Of a stretch of DNA of 31,727 nucleotides, positions 7,682 to 15,240 are shown piece after piece. Both the position numbers and the translations under genes were made by a program. Source of the stretch: Candidatus Heimdallarchaeota archaeon (lineage in GTDB: Archaea; Asgardarchaeota; Heimdallarchaeia; JABLTI01); the NCBI GenBank assembly GCA_019894765.1, contig JAGXNT010000074.1, forward strand, positions 1-31,727. Reading direction: 5' to 3'. Numbering within the stretch: position 1 is the first letter of the stretch; each line of letters starts with the position of its first letter. The notes under the pieces are model-generated. The model searched no databases and had not been told where the DNA came from. It worked only from the letters and a program-made list of their open reading frames with translations.

Positions 7682-7697
7682 ACACAACATCTTGTGT
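7682..7697. promoter_or_regulatory. NrdR-box-like operator
   Basis: ACACAACATCTTGTGT is a 16-bp palindrome (6-bp arms, 4-bp centre). It agrees at 14 of 16 positions with the bacterial NrdR-box consensus ACACWATATATWGTGT as I know it. It lies just downstream of the expected transcription start of the operon whose first gene encodes an intact NrdR zinc ribbon and ATP-cone. Bound there it would block polymerase. Bacterial NrdR usually uses two boxes about three helical turns apart; I see no convincing second box, although ACCAC-N5-GTGGT at 7653-7667 is a weak candidate about 30 bp away. Confidence 0.6.
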
Positions 7698-7862
7698 ATC
7701 ATTATATTGTCCAGAACAAATGATATATAAAGTTATCGTGGAAGAAGTAATTTTAAATAACAGCTAATTACTTTATTAAACAAACAGCTATTTGACCTTT
7801 TTTCTTGTTTGTTTTTTCTTATAAGTTTACTGTGAGAAATATGAAAGATAAAAAAGGGAGAG
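7698..7862. other. Rest of the nrd-glmS intergenic region
   Basis: This completes the 317-bp gap between glmS (ends 7863) and ATG 7545. It holds the nrd TATA box and, next to glmS, a minus-strand T6 run just after the stop (about 7846-7856), which could terminate glmS. No further gene is visible. Confidence 0.5.
7724..7731 (-). promoter_or_regulatory. TATA box of the nrd operon
   Basis: On the minus strand this reads TTTATATA, a near-ideal archaeal box. About 25 nt downstream it predicts transcription from around 7702, immediately before the NrdR-box-like palindrome at 7682-7697. Confidence 0.6.
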
Positions 7863-9635
7863 TTAGAGGACTGTGACAGATTTTGCAAGGTTTCTTGGGA
7901 AGTCAGGGTCATTACCTCGGATAACTGAGAGATAATAAGAGATAAGCTGAAGAACTGGAATCATTAAAATGGGTTCCAGGTGGACTTTCGGAATCGGGAT
8001 GTGGTGATCAAATAGCTCTAAATCTTCTGATGAAATGCCAATGATTTCTCCGCCACGTGCTTTTATTTGCATAATATTATTTATCATATCATCTTTCGTA
8101 TCATCATTTGGAACTAATGCTATGCATGAAACACCTGGTTCAATTAATGCTAAAGTATGGTGTTTTAATTCTCCTCCAGCAAGAGCATCTGCGTGAATGT
8201 ATGCGATTTCTTTTATTTTCAGTTCTCCTTCCATAGCTACAGGAAAAGAGACTCCTCTTCCAATAAGATAGAGGTCATCTTTATTGAGAACATCTTTTGC
8301 TAGCTTAGCGATAATATCTGACTTATCCATTATACTCTCAAGTTTTCTAATAGCTTCATACAAATGTTCTCGTCCTTCTTTTAATCTATCAGCTACTCCA
8401 TAAGCCAAGAGAGTCAAGATTAATACTTGTGAAGTAAACGCCTTGGTAGATGCTACAGCAATTTCTGGTCCTGCATTTAATGTAAGATACTGGTCAGATT
8501 CCCTCATAATAGTGCTGCCAATAACATTGACGAGCGAAACAACTCGAGCGCCTTTTGCTTTAGAGATATTTATACCTTCAAGAACGTCAGCAGTTTCTCC
8601 ACTTTGGCTAATTGCGAAAATTACTGTGTCTTTATCAACAAGATTCTGATATGTCTTGAATTCAGATCCAAGAATTGGCATAAAATGTTTCTTGGCAATT
8701 TTAGCAAAGTAAATAGATGCTAACAAACATGCTCGATAGGAAGTTCCTGATCCGAGAAAGAAGACCTTTTTCGCTTTTGTTAAGATATCAATCATCCCAT
8801 TTAATTTTTGGGAATCTTGTTCCAAAGAATGCTTGGAGATTTCGACTTCTTCAAAAATCTCTTTTAACATAAAATGAGGAAATCCACTCTTACTTGCTTG
8901 TTCTGCTGTCCAATCAATAATTGTAATTTTCTGTTTTACTTCTTTTCTTGTTTTTGTATCATAAATAGTATATTTTTCTTTGAGAACTGCGAGCTGATTG
9001 TTTTCTAAAATTATCACTTTGTTTGTATGTTCTAAAAATGAAGTAATATCGGATGAAGCGAACAGCTCGTCTTCTCCAATTCCAATAACAATTGGTGAAT
9101 CTTTTCTAAATGCATAAATAATATGATTTTTAGCATCCAATAACAAAAAAGTGTAAGCGCCTTTTGCAATCTTTGTTAAGTCTGAAATTATATCCACTAA
9201 ATCTTTTTCTTTATTTTTGTTCACTTCTTCCTCTATCAAGTGAACTAAAACTTCAGTATCTGTATCAGAAGTGAATTCATGACCTTTCTTAATTAGATCC
9301 CCTTTTAACTCAAGATAGTTTTCCAAAATACCATTATGAACAAGGGCAAACCGACCATTGCAAGATATGAAGGGATGAGAATTTTTATCCTCTACACCTC
9401 CATGTGTTGCCCAACGTGTATGACCAATACCAAGAGACCCTTTTAATGATAGAAAATTTATTCGTTCATTAACAGCCTCTATTCTTCCCGCTCCTTTCTT
9501 AATTTCAATCTCAGCCTTTCCATTAATGGATGCTATCCCTACACTGTCATAACCCCGATATTCCAATTTCTTTAATGAATCTAATAATATAGGAGCAGCT
9601 ACTTTTTTTCCAATATATCCAATTATACCACACAT
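7863..9635 (-). CDS. glmS: Glutamine-fructose-6-phosphate aminotransferase (isomerizing)
   Basis: A 590-residue two-domain enzyme converting fructose-6-phosphate and glutamine to glucosamine-6-phosphate, the entry to UDP-GlcNAc and surface glycans. The N-terminal glutaminase starts MCGIIGYIG with the nucleophile Cys2 and carries GHTRWATHG and the HNGILEN loop. Two SIS domains follow (GSGTSYRACL, then AISQSGETADV; second from about 430). The end DPDFPRNLAKSVTVL matches the conserved C-terminal signature. Length is close to the usual 600. ATG 9635 follows GAGGAT at good spacing. It is divergent from the regulator at 9924 and shares with it an intergenic region with twin operator-like repeats. 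The minus-strand TATA-like box at 9705-9713 predicts a leader of about 50 nt. Confidence 0.97.
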   Translation of the reverse strand: MCGIIGYIGKKVAAPILLDSLKKLEYRGYDSVGIASINGKAEIEIKKGAGRIEAVNERINFLSLKGSLGIGHTRWATHGGVEDKNSHPFISCNGRFALVHNGILENYLELKGDLIKKGHEFTSDTDTEVLVHLIEEEVNKNKEKDLVDIISDLTKIAKGAYTFLLLDAKNHIIYAFRKDSPIVIGIGEDELFASSDITSFLEHTNKVIILENNQLAVLKEKYTIYDTKTRKEVKQKITIIDWTAEQASKSGFPHFMLKEIFEEVEISKHSLEQDSQKLNGMIDILTKAKKVFFLGSGTSYRACLLASIYFAKIAKKHFMPILGSEFKTYQNLVDKDTVIFAISQSGETADVLEGINISKAKGARVVSLVNVIGSTIMRESDQYLTLNAGPEIAVASTKAFTSQVLILTLLAYGVADRLKEGREHLYEAIRKLESIMDKSDIIAKLAKDVLNKDDLYLIGRGVSFPVAMEGELKIKEIAYIHADALAGGELKHHTLALIEPGVSCIALVPNDDTKDDMINNIMQIKARGGEIIGISSEDLELFDHHIPIPKVHLEPILMIPVLQLISYYLSVIRGNDPDFPRNLAKSVTVL

Positions 9636-9704
9636 AATATTATCCTCTAAATATACTCATAAATTCTATTTTTCCAAAGCGCAAGTTATTATACTGCTCT
9701 TTTT

Positions 9705-9713
9705 TATTAAAAG
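9705..9713 (-). promoter_or_regulatory. TATA box of glmS
   Basis: The minus strand reads CTTTTAATA. It predicts transcription from about 9684, a 49-nt leader before ATG 9635. Operator copy 1 ends 20 bp upstream of it. Confidence 0.4.
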
Positions 9714-9733
9714 CAATTCTAAAACTGTGCTCG

Positions 9734-9761
9734 AACCATTAAAAAACGTTTGTTAGTGGTT
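9734..9761. promoter_or_regulatory. Operator-like inverted repeat, copy 1 (glmS side)
   Basis: AACCATTA at 9734-9741 and TAGTGGTT at 9754-9761 form an imperfect inverted repeat with a 12-bp spacer. The same design, with the same spacer length, recurs 67 bp away at 9801-9828. It lies 20 bp upstream of the glmS TATA box, a position typical of archaeal activators rather than repressors. Confidence 0.6.
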
Positions 9762-9800
9762 GGTCTTTCCCACATATGAATCTAATATTTTATAATTATA

Positions 9801-9828
9801 AACCATTACAAAAAAATTAATAATGGTT
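9801..9828. promoter_or_regulatory. Operator-like inverted repeat, copy 2 (regulator side)
   Basis: AACCATTA (9801-9808) and TAATGGTT (9821-9828) form a perfect 8-bp inverted repeat with a 12-bp A/T-rich spacer. It mirrors copy 1 and lies 19 bp upstream of the plus-strand TATA-like box at 9848-9858. The adjacent winged-helix protein is the obvious candidate ligand. Confidence 0.6.
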
Positions 9829-9847
9829 GATTATTTTTATCAGATAA

Positions 9848-9858
9848 AGATATAATGA
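9848..9858 (+). promoter_or_regulatory. TATA-like box of the regulator gene
   Basis: AAGATATAATG, about 30 bp before an expected transcription start near 9880. This leaves a leader of about 30-45 nt before the start codon of the winged-helix protein. Confidence 0.4.
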
Positions 9859-9923
9859 AAATTATTATTCAAAAAACAAGAAGAATCAATTCTTGAGAAA
9901 CTCTGATATTGGTTGCATGGGAA

Positions 9924-10892
9924 ATGAAGAAGAAAATACTATCAGAAACTAAAGAGGGCTATGCTTCTAAAGACATTCTAATGTTCAAAAATCCTAGTGA
10001 AATGAAAGCAATTCTCCACGATATTCGATGGACTATCCTCCAGAAATTAGCAAAGGAACCAAAATTCCCTGCAGACATTGCTCGAGAGATGGGGTTACAC
10101 GAACAAAAAGTCTACTATCATATTCGTCAGTTAATTAAAGCCGGGTTAGTAACTATTGCTTTTGAAAAAGAAATCAGAGGTGCAAAAGCTCGGTACTATA
10201 AAACTGCCGAGAAAGCATATGGCATTGAATTGAGTTCTCAAGATGTCGGATTACATTTTAACAGCCAATCAAAAATTGATGACATACTGCAGAAATTTTT
10301 CAAAGAGTTTTACAATGGTTCAAAATTTGATGGTTTGATTGTCGTAGGTGCTCCAGATGCTCATGGCCCACATAAAACTTGGGCTCGAGATGGTCACTAT
10401 GCTATATATTTAGCAATGTTTATGGGACAATTTTTTGCTAGTTCAGAAGATCTATTCGTGAAGCTTGATGTTGAAGTAAGAGCTGAGAAAGCTTTGGATC
10501 AAAACCTAATACTGGTGGGTGGTCCAGCTGTAAACTTAGTAACTCATGACATAAATACAAAATTGGAAATTCCTGCTTTTGATAATCATATGAAAGGTAT
10601 TGCTCCAGATGCAAGATTCGGGAGAGGAATCACATCGAATGATCCCAAAATATTCTACTCGCAAAATAATGTTGGAATAATTTTCAAAGCTCCTAATCCA
10701 TACAATCCATCAAAAACAGTTATCGCTTTTGCAGGTCAAGGTAGAAGAGGTACAAAAGCAGCAATCATTGCATTGACTAAAAACTGGCAAACAATCTTGA
10801 AGGGTTACAAAAAGGGACAATTCAGAACAGTGGTAGAAGGGTATGACTTGGATGGCGATGGGACAATTGATTCCATAGAAGTTTTAGAATAG
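9924..10892 (+). CDS. Winged-helix (ArsR-like) regulator with a C-terminal S-layer-like domain
   Basis: Residues about 20-95 form an ArsR-type winged helix (ILHDIRWTILQKLAKEPKFP, MGLHEQKVYYHIRQLIKAGLV). The rest, from about 125, begins FDGLIVVGAPDAHGPHKTWA and contains LILVGGPAVNLVTHDIN and a NNVGIIFKAPNPYNP strand. It resembles the C-terminal S-layer-like domain found on some archaeal surface proteins and, without a signal peptide, on cytoplasmic regulators. The chain ends with DLDGDGTIDSIE, a complete 12-residue EF-hand-type calcium loop (ligand positions 1, 3, 5, 9 and 12 all filled, Gly at 6). No signal peptide or membrane segment is seen, so it should be cytoplasmic. The start is ATG 9924, or TTG 9909 five codons earlier; neither has a good Shine-Dalgarno sequence. 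It is divergent from glmS with twin operator-like repeats between them, which suggests control of amino-sugar supply for the cell surface. Confidence 0.8.
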   Translation: MKKKILSETKEGYASKDILMFKNPSEMKAILHDIRWTILQKLAKEPKFPADIAREMGLHEQKVYYHIRQLIKAGLVTIAFEKEIRGAKARYYKTAEKAYGIELSSQDVGLHFNSQSKIDDILQKFFKEFYNGSKFDGLIVVGAPDAHGPHKTWARDGHYAIYLAMFMGQFFASSEDLFVKLDVEVRAEKALDQNLILVGGPAVNLVTHDINTKLEIPAFDNHMKGIAPDARFGRGITSNDPKIFYSQNNVGIIFKAPNPYNPSKTVIAFAGQGRRGTKAAIIALTKNWQTILKGYKKGQFRTVVEGYDLDGDGTIDSIEVLE

Positions 10893-10899
10893 AAAAAAT

Positions 10900-10915
10900 G
10901 GAACAAAAGTGTTCC
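10900..10915 (-). terminator. Terminator between convergent genes
   Basis: GGAACA-AAAG-TGTTCC is a perfect 6-bp stem with a 4-nt loop. On the minus strand it is followed by A then T6, so it best terminates the CxxCxxCC gene. The plus-strand side has no T-tract. Confidence 0.65.
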
Positions 10916-10923
10916 GCATTCAA

Positions 10924-11610
10924 TCAATTATCTTTTTCTTCTGGTTCTTGAGGTTTATCGTCCTGAGATTTCTTGAGCAACTCGTCTAGTTTCTCTTTAT
11001 CCTCAGCAGGCATTTTATCTACTTGTTCTTGAGATTGCTTCATAAAGTGACGAATAAATAATCCTTGTAATGGAATTAATGCAATGGTTGTATCTGCTCT
11101 TTCATTGAAATCTTGAACAGCAGTATTTCTCATCTCCAGCAGCTTTTCCTTTGTCATATCTCCTTCTCCAATTCCTGGACAGCTTGGATCAGAGACATAG
11201 TATTTTTCTCCATTGAAGTAAAGCGGAAATGTTTTACAGAAGAGTGGGAGTGTGAAATAGATATTACAGATTTTATTTTCTTCATCATAAAATGGGCAAG
11301 TACCTTTTCTATTTTCATCTTCATCTTTCATTTTAACAAAAGGAACTATTGCAAGTTGACTGAGTGAATCTTCTTCACTCACACCTCGGAGCTCTAAATG
11401 AGGAAGAATGATTGACATAAAGCTTCCTTGTTTAGTCCATCTTGTTAGATCAGAAAACGTTACAGGAATTGGTTCGCGATTTTGACAGCACGCACCACAC
11501 TTTTGACACTCAAATTTGAATTTCGATGGTTTCTCTTTTTCTTCAGTTTTTTCTACTTTCTCTTCTTGAGTTTTCTTTTTTGCTTTTGTTTTTGCTTTCT
11601 TATCTGTCAT
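10924..11610 (-). CDS. YkgJ-family CxxCxxCC zinc/iron-chelating protein
   Basis: After a Lys/Glu-rich disordered N-terminus (1-30) comes the family hallmark C35-x2-C38-x2-C41-C42 (CQKCGACC). It continues with further conserved cysteines (GTCPFYDEENKICNIY, LFCKTFPL, DPSCPG). This matches the YkgJ family of putative Fe-S or zinc-binding cluster proteins, whose biochemical function is unsettled. The tail from about 195 is again acidic and charged. ATG 11610 follows AAGGA at a rather long spacing. It is divergent from glycyl-tRNA synthetase, and nothing in the neighbourhood suggests a substrate. Confidence 0.85.
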   Translation of the reverse strand: MTDKKAKTKAKKKTQEEKVEKTEEKEKPSKFKFECQKCGACCQNREPIPVTFSDLTRWTKQGSFMSIILPHLELRGVSEEDSLSQLAIVPFVKMKDEDENRKGTCPFYDEENKICNIYFTLPLFCKTFPLYFNGEKYYVSDPSCPGIGEGDMTKEKLLEMRNTAVQDFNERADTTIALIPLQGLFIRHFMKQSQEQVDKMPAEDKEKLDELLKKSQDDKPQEPEEKDN

Positions 11611-11783
11611 TCTAGATGATTCCTTAATATTCTGTATTCAATCCAGAAAAATCATATCAAAAGATTTACTATACTGTTGAAAAACAATGTTACTAGCAAT
11701 AAAAAGACCGTTAAAAAGAAAATGCTTTTAACTTAATCTTTTGGCAAAAAAACAAGGAAGAAAACGAATTAGTTTAGTGATAA

Positions 11784-13340
11784 TTGGAGGAAACGAGTAT
11801 TACTGAAAAAAAACAACCATTACTTGACAAGATACAAGATGTCTCTTATCGAAGAGGAATAGCTTATCCCACCGGAGAAATCTATGGTGGATTATCAGGT
11901 GCATTTGATTATGGTCCTCTTGGAACCTTGATGAGACTCAAACTAATCAACTTCTGGCGTGAGTATTTCGTAAAAGATGAAAATCATTTCGAAGTTGAAG
12001 GATCGTTGATCATCCCTGAAAAAGTGTTTGAAGCCTCAGGTCATTTAGCTAAATTCAATGATCCACTTGTTCAATGTAAATCTTGCAAGTCTATGTTTAG
12101 AGCTGACAAAATAATAGAGGAAAAACTCAATCAGAATGCGGATGGGTTGTCTCCCGAAGAACTTGATAAAATCATTAGTAAGAACAAGCTCAAGTGTCCA
12201 AGTTGTGATGGAGAATTCATGAATGCTCGAGAGTTTAATTTAATGTTGAAAACAGAGGTTGGTTCTGTGTCAGGAAATGTCGCTTATCTTAGACCTGAAA
12301 CAGCACAAAACATCTTTACTAGTTTCAAAAGAATTTCACATGCAATGCGAGCAAAACTACCGTTTGGTATAGCTCAAGTTGGTAAAGTTTATCGTAATGA
12401 GATTTCTCCAAGGCAGTTCATTATTCGTGTAAGGGAATTCAAGCAAATGGAACTCGAGGTCTTTTTTGCAGAAGACCAATTAGATGATCCTCCAAGATTT
12501 GAGGAATTAGCCGATGAAGTATTACCTTTACTTACTCGAGAACAACAAGCAAAAGGAATAGAAGAACCAACTTTAATCACAGCTGCTGATGCAGTGAAAC
12601 AGAAAATACTCCCTAACGCTGCAATGGCATATTATTTAGTGAAAGAAAAAATTCTCTTTGAAGAAGTTGGAGTGAATCCGGAATTAATACGATTCAGACA
12701 TATGTTACCAAAAGAAACCCCTCACTATAGTGGAGGGAACTTTGATCTTGAAGTTAAATTATCCATTGGTTGGACAGAAATCGTAGGAAACGCCTTCAGA
12801 CAACAACATGATCTAATGAGTCATGAAAAGGCCAGTAAAACAAAGATGGGTATTCAACATACTTCTGGGAATGTCATTCCTTATGTTGTAGAGCCTTCTA
12901 TTGGAGTTGGAAGAACATTATACTGTGTTCTTGAAAGTTGCTATCGTGAAACAGATGATAGAGAATGGACCTGGTTCCAATTCCCATCAACCATCGCACC
13001 TTACGATGTTCAAGTATGTCCACTCATGAAAAAGGATGGTTTAGATGAGAAAGCTCTCGAGATATTTGAAGAACTAAAAACTGAGGGATTTGAGACTTTA
13101 TTTGATAACACTGGAAAAATCGGAAAGAGATATGCACGATCCGATGAAATTGGAACTCCATACTGTGTAACAATTGATTATGATACTTTGCAAGATGAAA
13201 CTGTAACAATTAGAGATAGAGATACAATGGAACAAATAAGAGTACCTCAAGAAGAACTCTCAGATGCACTAGTTTTTCTACTCTCAGGTGAATTCAAATT
13301 CAAAGAATTAGAAGATATGTTAAAAGAAAGCACAGAGTAA
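11784..13340 (+). CDS. glyS: Glycyl-tRNA synthetase (class II, alpha2 type)
   Basis: About 518 residues of the dimeric archaeal/eukaryotic GlyRS, which charges tRNA-Gly. It shows the family opening (RRGIAYPTGEIYGGLSGAFD), the inserted zinc ribbon (CKSCKSMF ... CPSCDG), class II motif 2 (FRNEISPRQ, REFKQMELEVF), motif 3 (PSIGVGRTLY) and a C-terminal anticodon-binding domain (FPSTIAPYDVQVCPL to about residue 500). Length is normal for the type. The start is odd. An in-frame TAA ends at 11783, so TTG 11784 is the only canonical start, yet a strong GGAGG lies at 11786-11790, inside the gene, 8 nt before an in-frame ATT (11799). Either the mRNA starts at TTG with the weak GTGA at 11777, or translation starts at AUU. 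Confidence 0.96.
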   Translation: MEETSITEKKQPLLDKIQDVSYRRGIAYPTGEIYGGLSGAFDYGPLGTLMRLKLINFWREYFVKDENHFEVEGSLIIPEKVFEASGHLAKFNDPLVQCKSCKSMFRADKIIEEKLNQNADGLSPEELDKIISKNKLKCPSCDGEFMNAREFNLMLKTEVGSVSGNVAYLRPETAQNIFTSFKRISHAMRAKLPFGIAQVGKVYRNEISPRQFIIRVREFKQMELEVFFAEDQLDDPPRFEELADEVLPLLTREQQAKGIEEPTLITAADAVKQKILPNAAMAYYLVKEKILFEEVGVNPELIRFRHMLPKETPHYSGGNFDLEVKLSIGWTEIVGNAFRQQHDLMSHEKASKTKMGIQHTSGNVIPYVVEPSIGVGRTLYCVLESCYRETDDREWTWFQFPSTIAPYDVQVCPLMKKDGLDEKALEIFEELKTEGFETLFDNTGKIGKRYARSDEIGTPYCVTIDYDTLQDETVTIRDRDTMEQIRVPQEELSDALVFLLSGEFKFKELEDMLKESTE

Positions 13341-13372
13341 ATCTGTTCTTTCATATTTATTATAATAAAAAA

Positions 13373-13519
13373 TTATTTAGCTTTTAGCTTTTTGATAATG
13401 GGTGGTCTAGTTTTCAATAAAATTCTGTGACCACAATCAGGACATTTAGATCCTGGCATTACATTTAGCTGTTCAGGTGTAACAACTTTACCACAACGGT
13501 GACAAACATACTTGGTCAT
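13373..13519 (-). CDS. rpo12: DNA-directed RNA polymerase subunit Rpo12 (RpoP)
   Basis: A 48-residue zinc-ribbon protein, MTKYVCHRCGKVV, then CPDCGHRILLKTRPP, with zinc ligands C6, C9, C26 and C29 and the Arg-rich segment (R32, R38) typical of archaeal Rpo12 and eukaryotic Rpb12. It is a core polymerase subunit at the Rpo3/Rpo11 assembly platform. Length matches the family (about 45-50). ATG 13519 is preceded by GAGGA with 9-nt spacing. It faces glycyl-tRNA synthetase tail to tail with only 32 bp between, and no other transcription or L37Ae-type partner lies beside it. Confidence 0.92.
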   Translation of the reverse strand: MTKYVCHRCGKVVTPEQLNVMPGSKCPDCGHRILLKTRPPIIKKLKAK

Positions 13520-13646
13520 GATTTGTTTCCTCACTAATCGTTTCTTTAGGTCTCTTATATAATGTTTCCTATTTCTATCTATAATAATAAAGGATGTAAT
13601 TATTGAGATAGTATGATTTTAAAGTGAGAGATTCATAAATACATGT

Positions 13647-14225
13647 ATGAATGTTCTCATTATTTACGCTCATCCAAATGAAGAGAGTTTTTGTTCGGCA
13701 ATAAAAAAGAAACTAGTTGAAGGTTTAGAAGTTAATAAAAACATTATAAGAATTCATGATCTATACAACAGCGACTTTAATCCAAAATTATCAAAAATCG
13801 AATTAATTGGTGATCCAAAAACCCTCTCAGATTACAAAACAATCGAAAAATACCAACAGGATATCATATGGGCTAATTTAATCATAATAATTCATCCTGT
13901 ATGGTGGTATGGAGCACCAGCAATTATGAAAGGATATTTTGATCGAGTTTTAGCTGAAGGTTTCGCTTTTATCTTTGAAAATGACGCACCAGATCCAAAA
14001 CTACTTGATAAGAAAGGTATTATTATACAAACTTTTGATGCTACTGAAGAAATGGAACAAAAGCAATTCCATGACATAACCTACAAAAATATCTATTATA
14101 CCTGGAAGTATTGCGGAGTTGAGGATTGGCAGAGAAAAGCATTTCATCGTGTTAATCATGTAAGCCATGAACAAAGAACTAAATGGTTAAACGAAATTAA
14201 TGTCATAGGGAAAAGTATAAACTAA
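13647..14225 (+). CDS. Flavodoxin-fold NAD(P)H oxidoreductase (KefF/MdaB-like)
   Basis: 192 residues of the NAD(P)H dehydrogenase (quinone) family with a flavodoxin-like fold: VLIIYAHPNEESF phosphate/flavin loop at the N-terminus, IIIIHPVWWYGAPAIMKGYFDRVL (about 79-102) with the conserved WW and active-site loop, and a GIIIQTFDATEE strand. Members reduce quinones or other acceptors with FMN or FAD; the natural substrate here is unknown. A TATA-like GATTTTAAAG at about 13614-13623 is 25-30 nt upstream of ATG, suggesting a leaderless mRNA. The eIF2B-family gene starts within 12-21 bp of its stop, so the two are probably cotranscribed. Confidence 0.9.
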   Translation: MNVLIIYAHPNEESFCSAIKKKLVEGLEVNKNIIRIHDLYNSDFNPKLSKIELIGDPKTLSDYKTIEKYQQDIIWANLIIIIHPVWWYGAPAIMKGYFDRVLAEGFAFIFENDAPDPKLLDKKGIIIQTFDATEEMEQKQFHDITYKNIYYTWKYCGVEDWQRKAFHRVNHVSHEQRTKWLNEINVIGKSIN

Positions 14226-14236
14226 AGAAGTGTTTT

Positions 14237-15118
14237 GTGAGTAGTATGCTATCCAGAGAATTCCAGAAAGACATTGATAAAATAAAGATAGACACAATCC
14301 ATGGTGCAGTCTATCTTACAATTGAATTACTAAAGGCTATTAGATCAGAGATAGAGAGAACAGAAATAGGTGTAAAAGAATTTAATTCCATGATAGAAGA
14401 ATTAGAAAGTATTCATCCTGAAATGGCTTCGATAAGGATAGCAATTAAACTCTTGAAGGAAGGAAAATCTCATAGAATTAAAAAGAAAATCGATTACTTG
14501 AATTTAATCGATATTATTTATGAGAGAATTATGTTTAAGGAAAAAATCACAAGCACCAATCTCATGAAAATATTGATGGGTGCACAATCAATCATGACTA
14601 TTTCTTATAGCACTACAATTCTAGATGCATTCAAGCAATTAGCAACAAATACAATTGATAAACGAATCTATGTTTTAGAGTCAAGACCGAAGAGAGAGGG
14701 AATAGTTTTAGCTAAAAGACTGGCTGAACTTGGTTTTAGAGTAAGACTAATCGCTGATGCAGCTGCAGGATATTATGCAAAAGATGCAGATATGATTGTA
14801 ATAGGTGCAGATACTATTTTACCAGATGGATCCATTCTGAACAAAATTGGATCATTTCAATTAGCACTTATAGCGAAGTATTACCAGAAGCCTTTCGTTG
14901 TAGCAGCTTCAACAAATAAGTTAGCAACGACAGGACCTGAAAGCCTTAAGGAATTAATCAAAGATAAACCAATTGAAGAGATTTATGAGTCAACAATGGA
15001 GAAACTCACAGTAAAGAACATCTACTTTGAATTAATACCTAGAGAGCTAGTAACAATATTCGTTTCTGATGAGGAAGTAGAATTATTCCCAGAAGAAAAT
15101 AATAATAAAATTTCTTAG
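14237..15118 (+). CDS. eIF2B alpha/beta/delta-family protein
   Basis: 293 residues of the eIF2B/methylthioribose-1-phosphate isomerase superfamily: a helical N-terminal half and a Rossmann-like C-terminal half (RIYVLESRPKREGIVLAKRL, DADMIVIGADTILPDGSILNKIGS, KPFVVAASTNKL). In archaea this fold is either ribose-1,5-bisphosphate isomerase of the AMP pathway or a regulatory aIF2B-like protein. The GADTI...DG aspartate is kept. At the place where the isomerase has its catalytic Cys (a 'THCxS' type motif) this protein reads TISYSTTI, with no Cys, which argues against the isomerase. The start is GTG 14237 or ATG 14246. It closely follows the flavodoxin-fold gene. Confidence 0.85.
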   Translation: MSSMLSREFQKDIDKIKIDTIHGAVYLTIELLKAIRSEIERTEIGVKEFNSMIEELESIHPEMASIRIAIKLLKEGKSHRIKKKIDYLNLIDIIYERIMFKEKITSTNLMKILMGAQSIMTISYSTTILDAFKQLATNTIDKRIYVLESRPKREGIVLAKRLAELGFRVRLIADAAAGYYAKDADMIVIGADTILPDGSILNKIGSFQLALIAKYYQKPFVVAASTNKLATTGPESLKELIKDKPIEEIYESTMEKLTVKNIYFELIPRELVTIFVSDEEVELFPEENNNKIS

Positions 15119-15120
15119 AT

Positions 15121-15140
15121 CCTCGACTATAAGGTTGAGG
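15121..15140 (+). terminator. Hairpin after the eIF2B-family gene
   Basis: CCTCGAC (15121-15127) pairs with GTTGAGG (15134-15140), one G-T wobble, with a 6-nt loop. It begins 2 bp after the stop codon and a T5 run follows 6 nt later. It probably ends the two-gene transcript upstream of the tRNA. Confidence 0.5.
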
Positions 15141-15196
15141 AGAAGGTTTTTCACAAAAAAATTGCTATTTGTAGTGTAGTAAATTAAAGCTAAACC

Positions 15197-15205
15197 TTAT
15201 AAATA
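15197..15205 (+). promoter_or_regulatory. TATA box of the initiator tRNA gene
   Basis: TTATAAATA, about 40 bp upstream of the tRNA 5' end. This leaves a short 5' leader (roughly 10-15 nt) to be removed by RNase P. Confidence 0.55.
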
Positions 15206-15240
15206 AAGACTCAAAGAAATTGATAAGACCCCCAAAAGAG

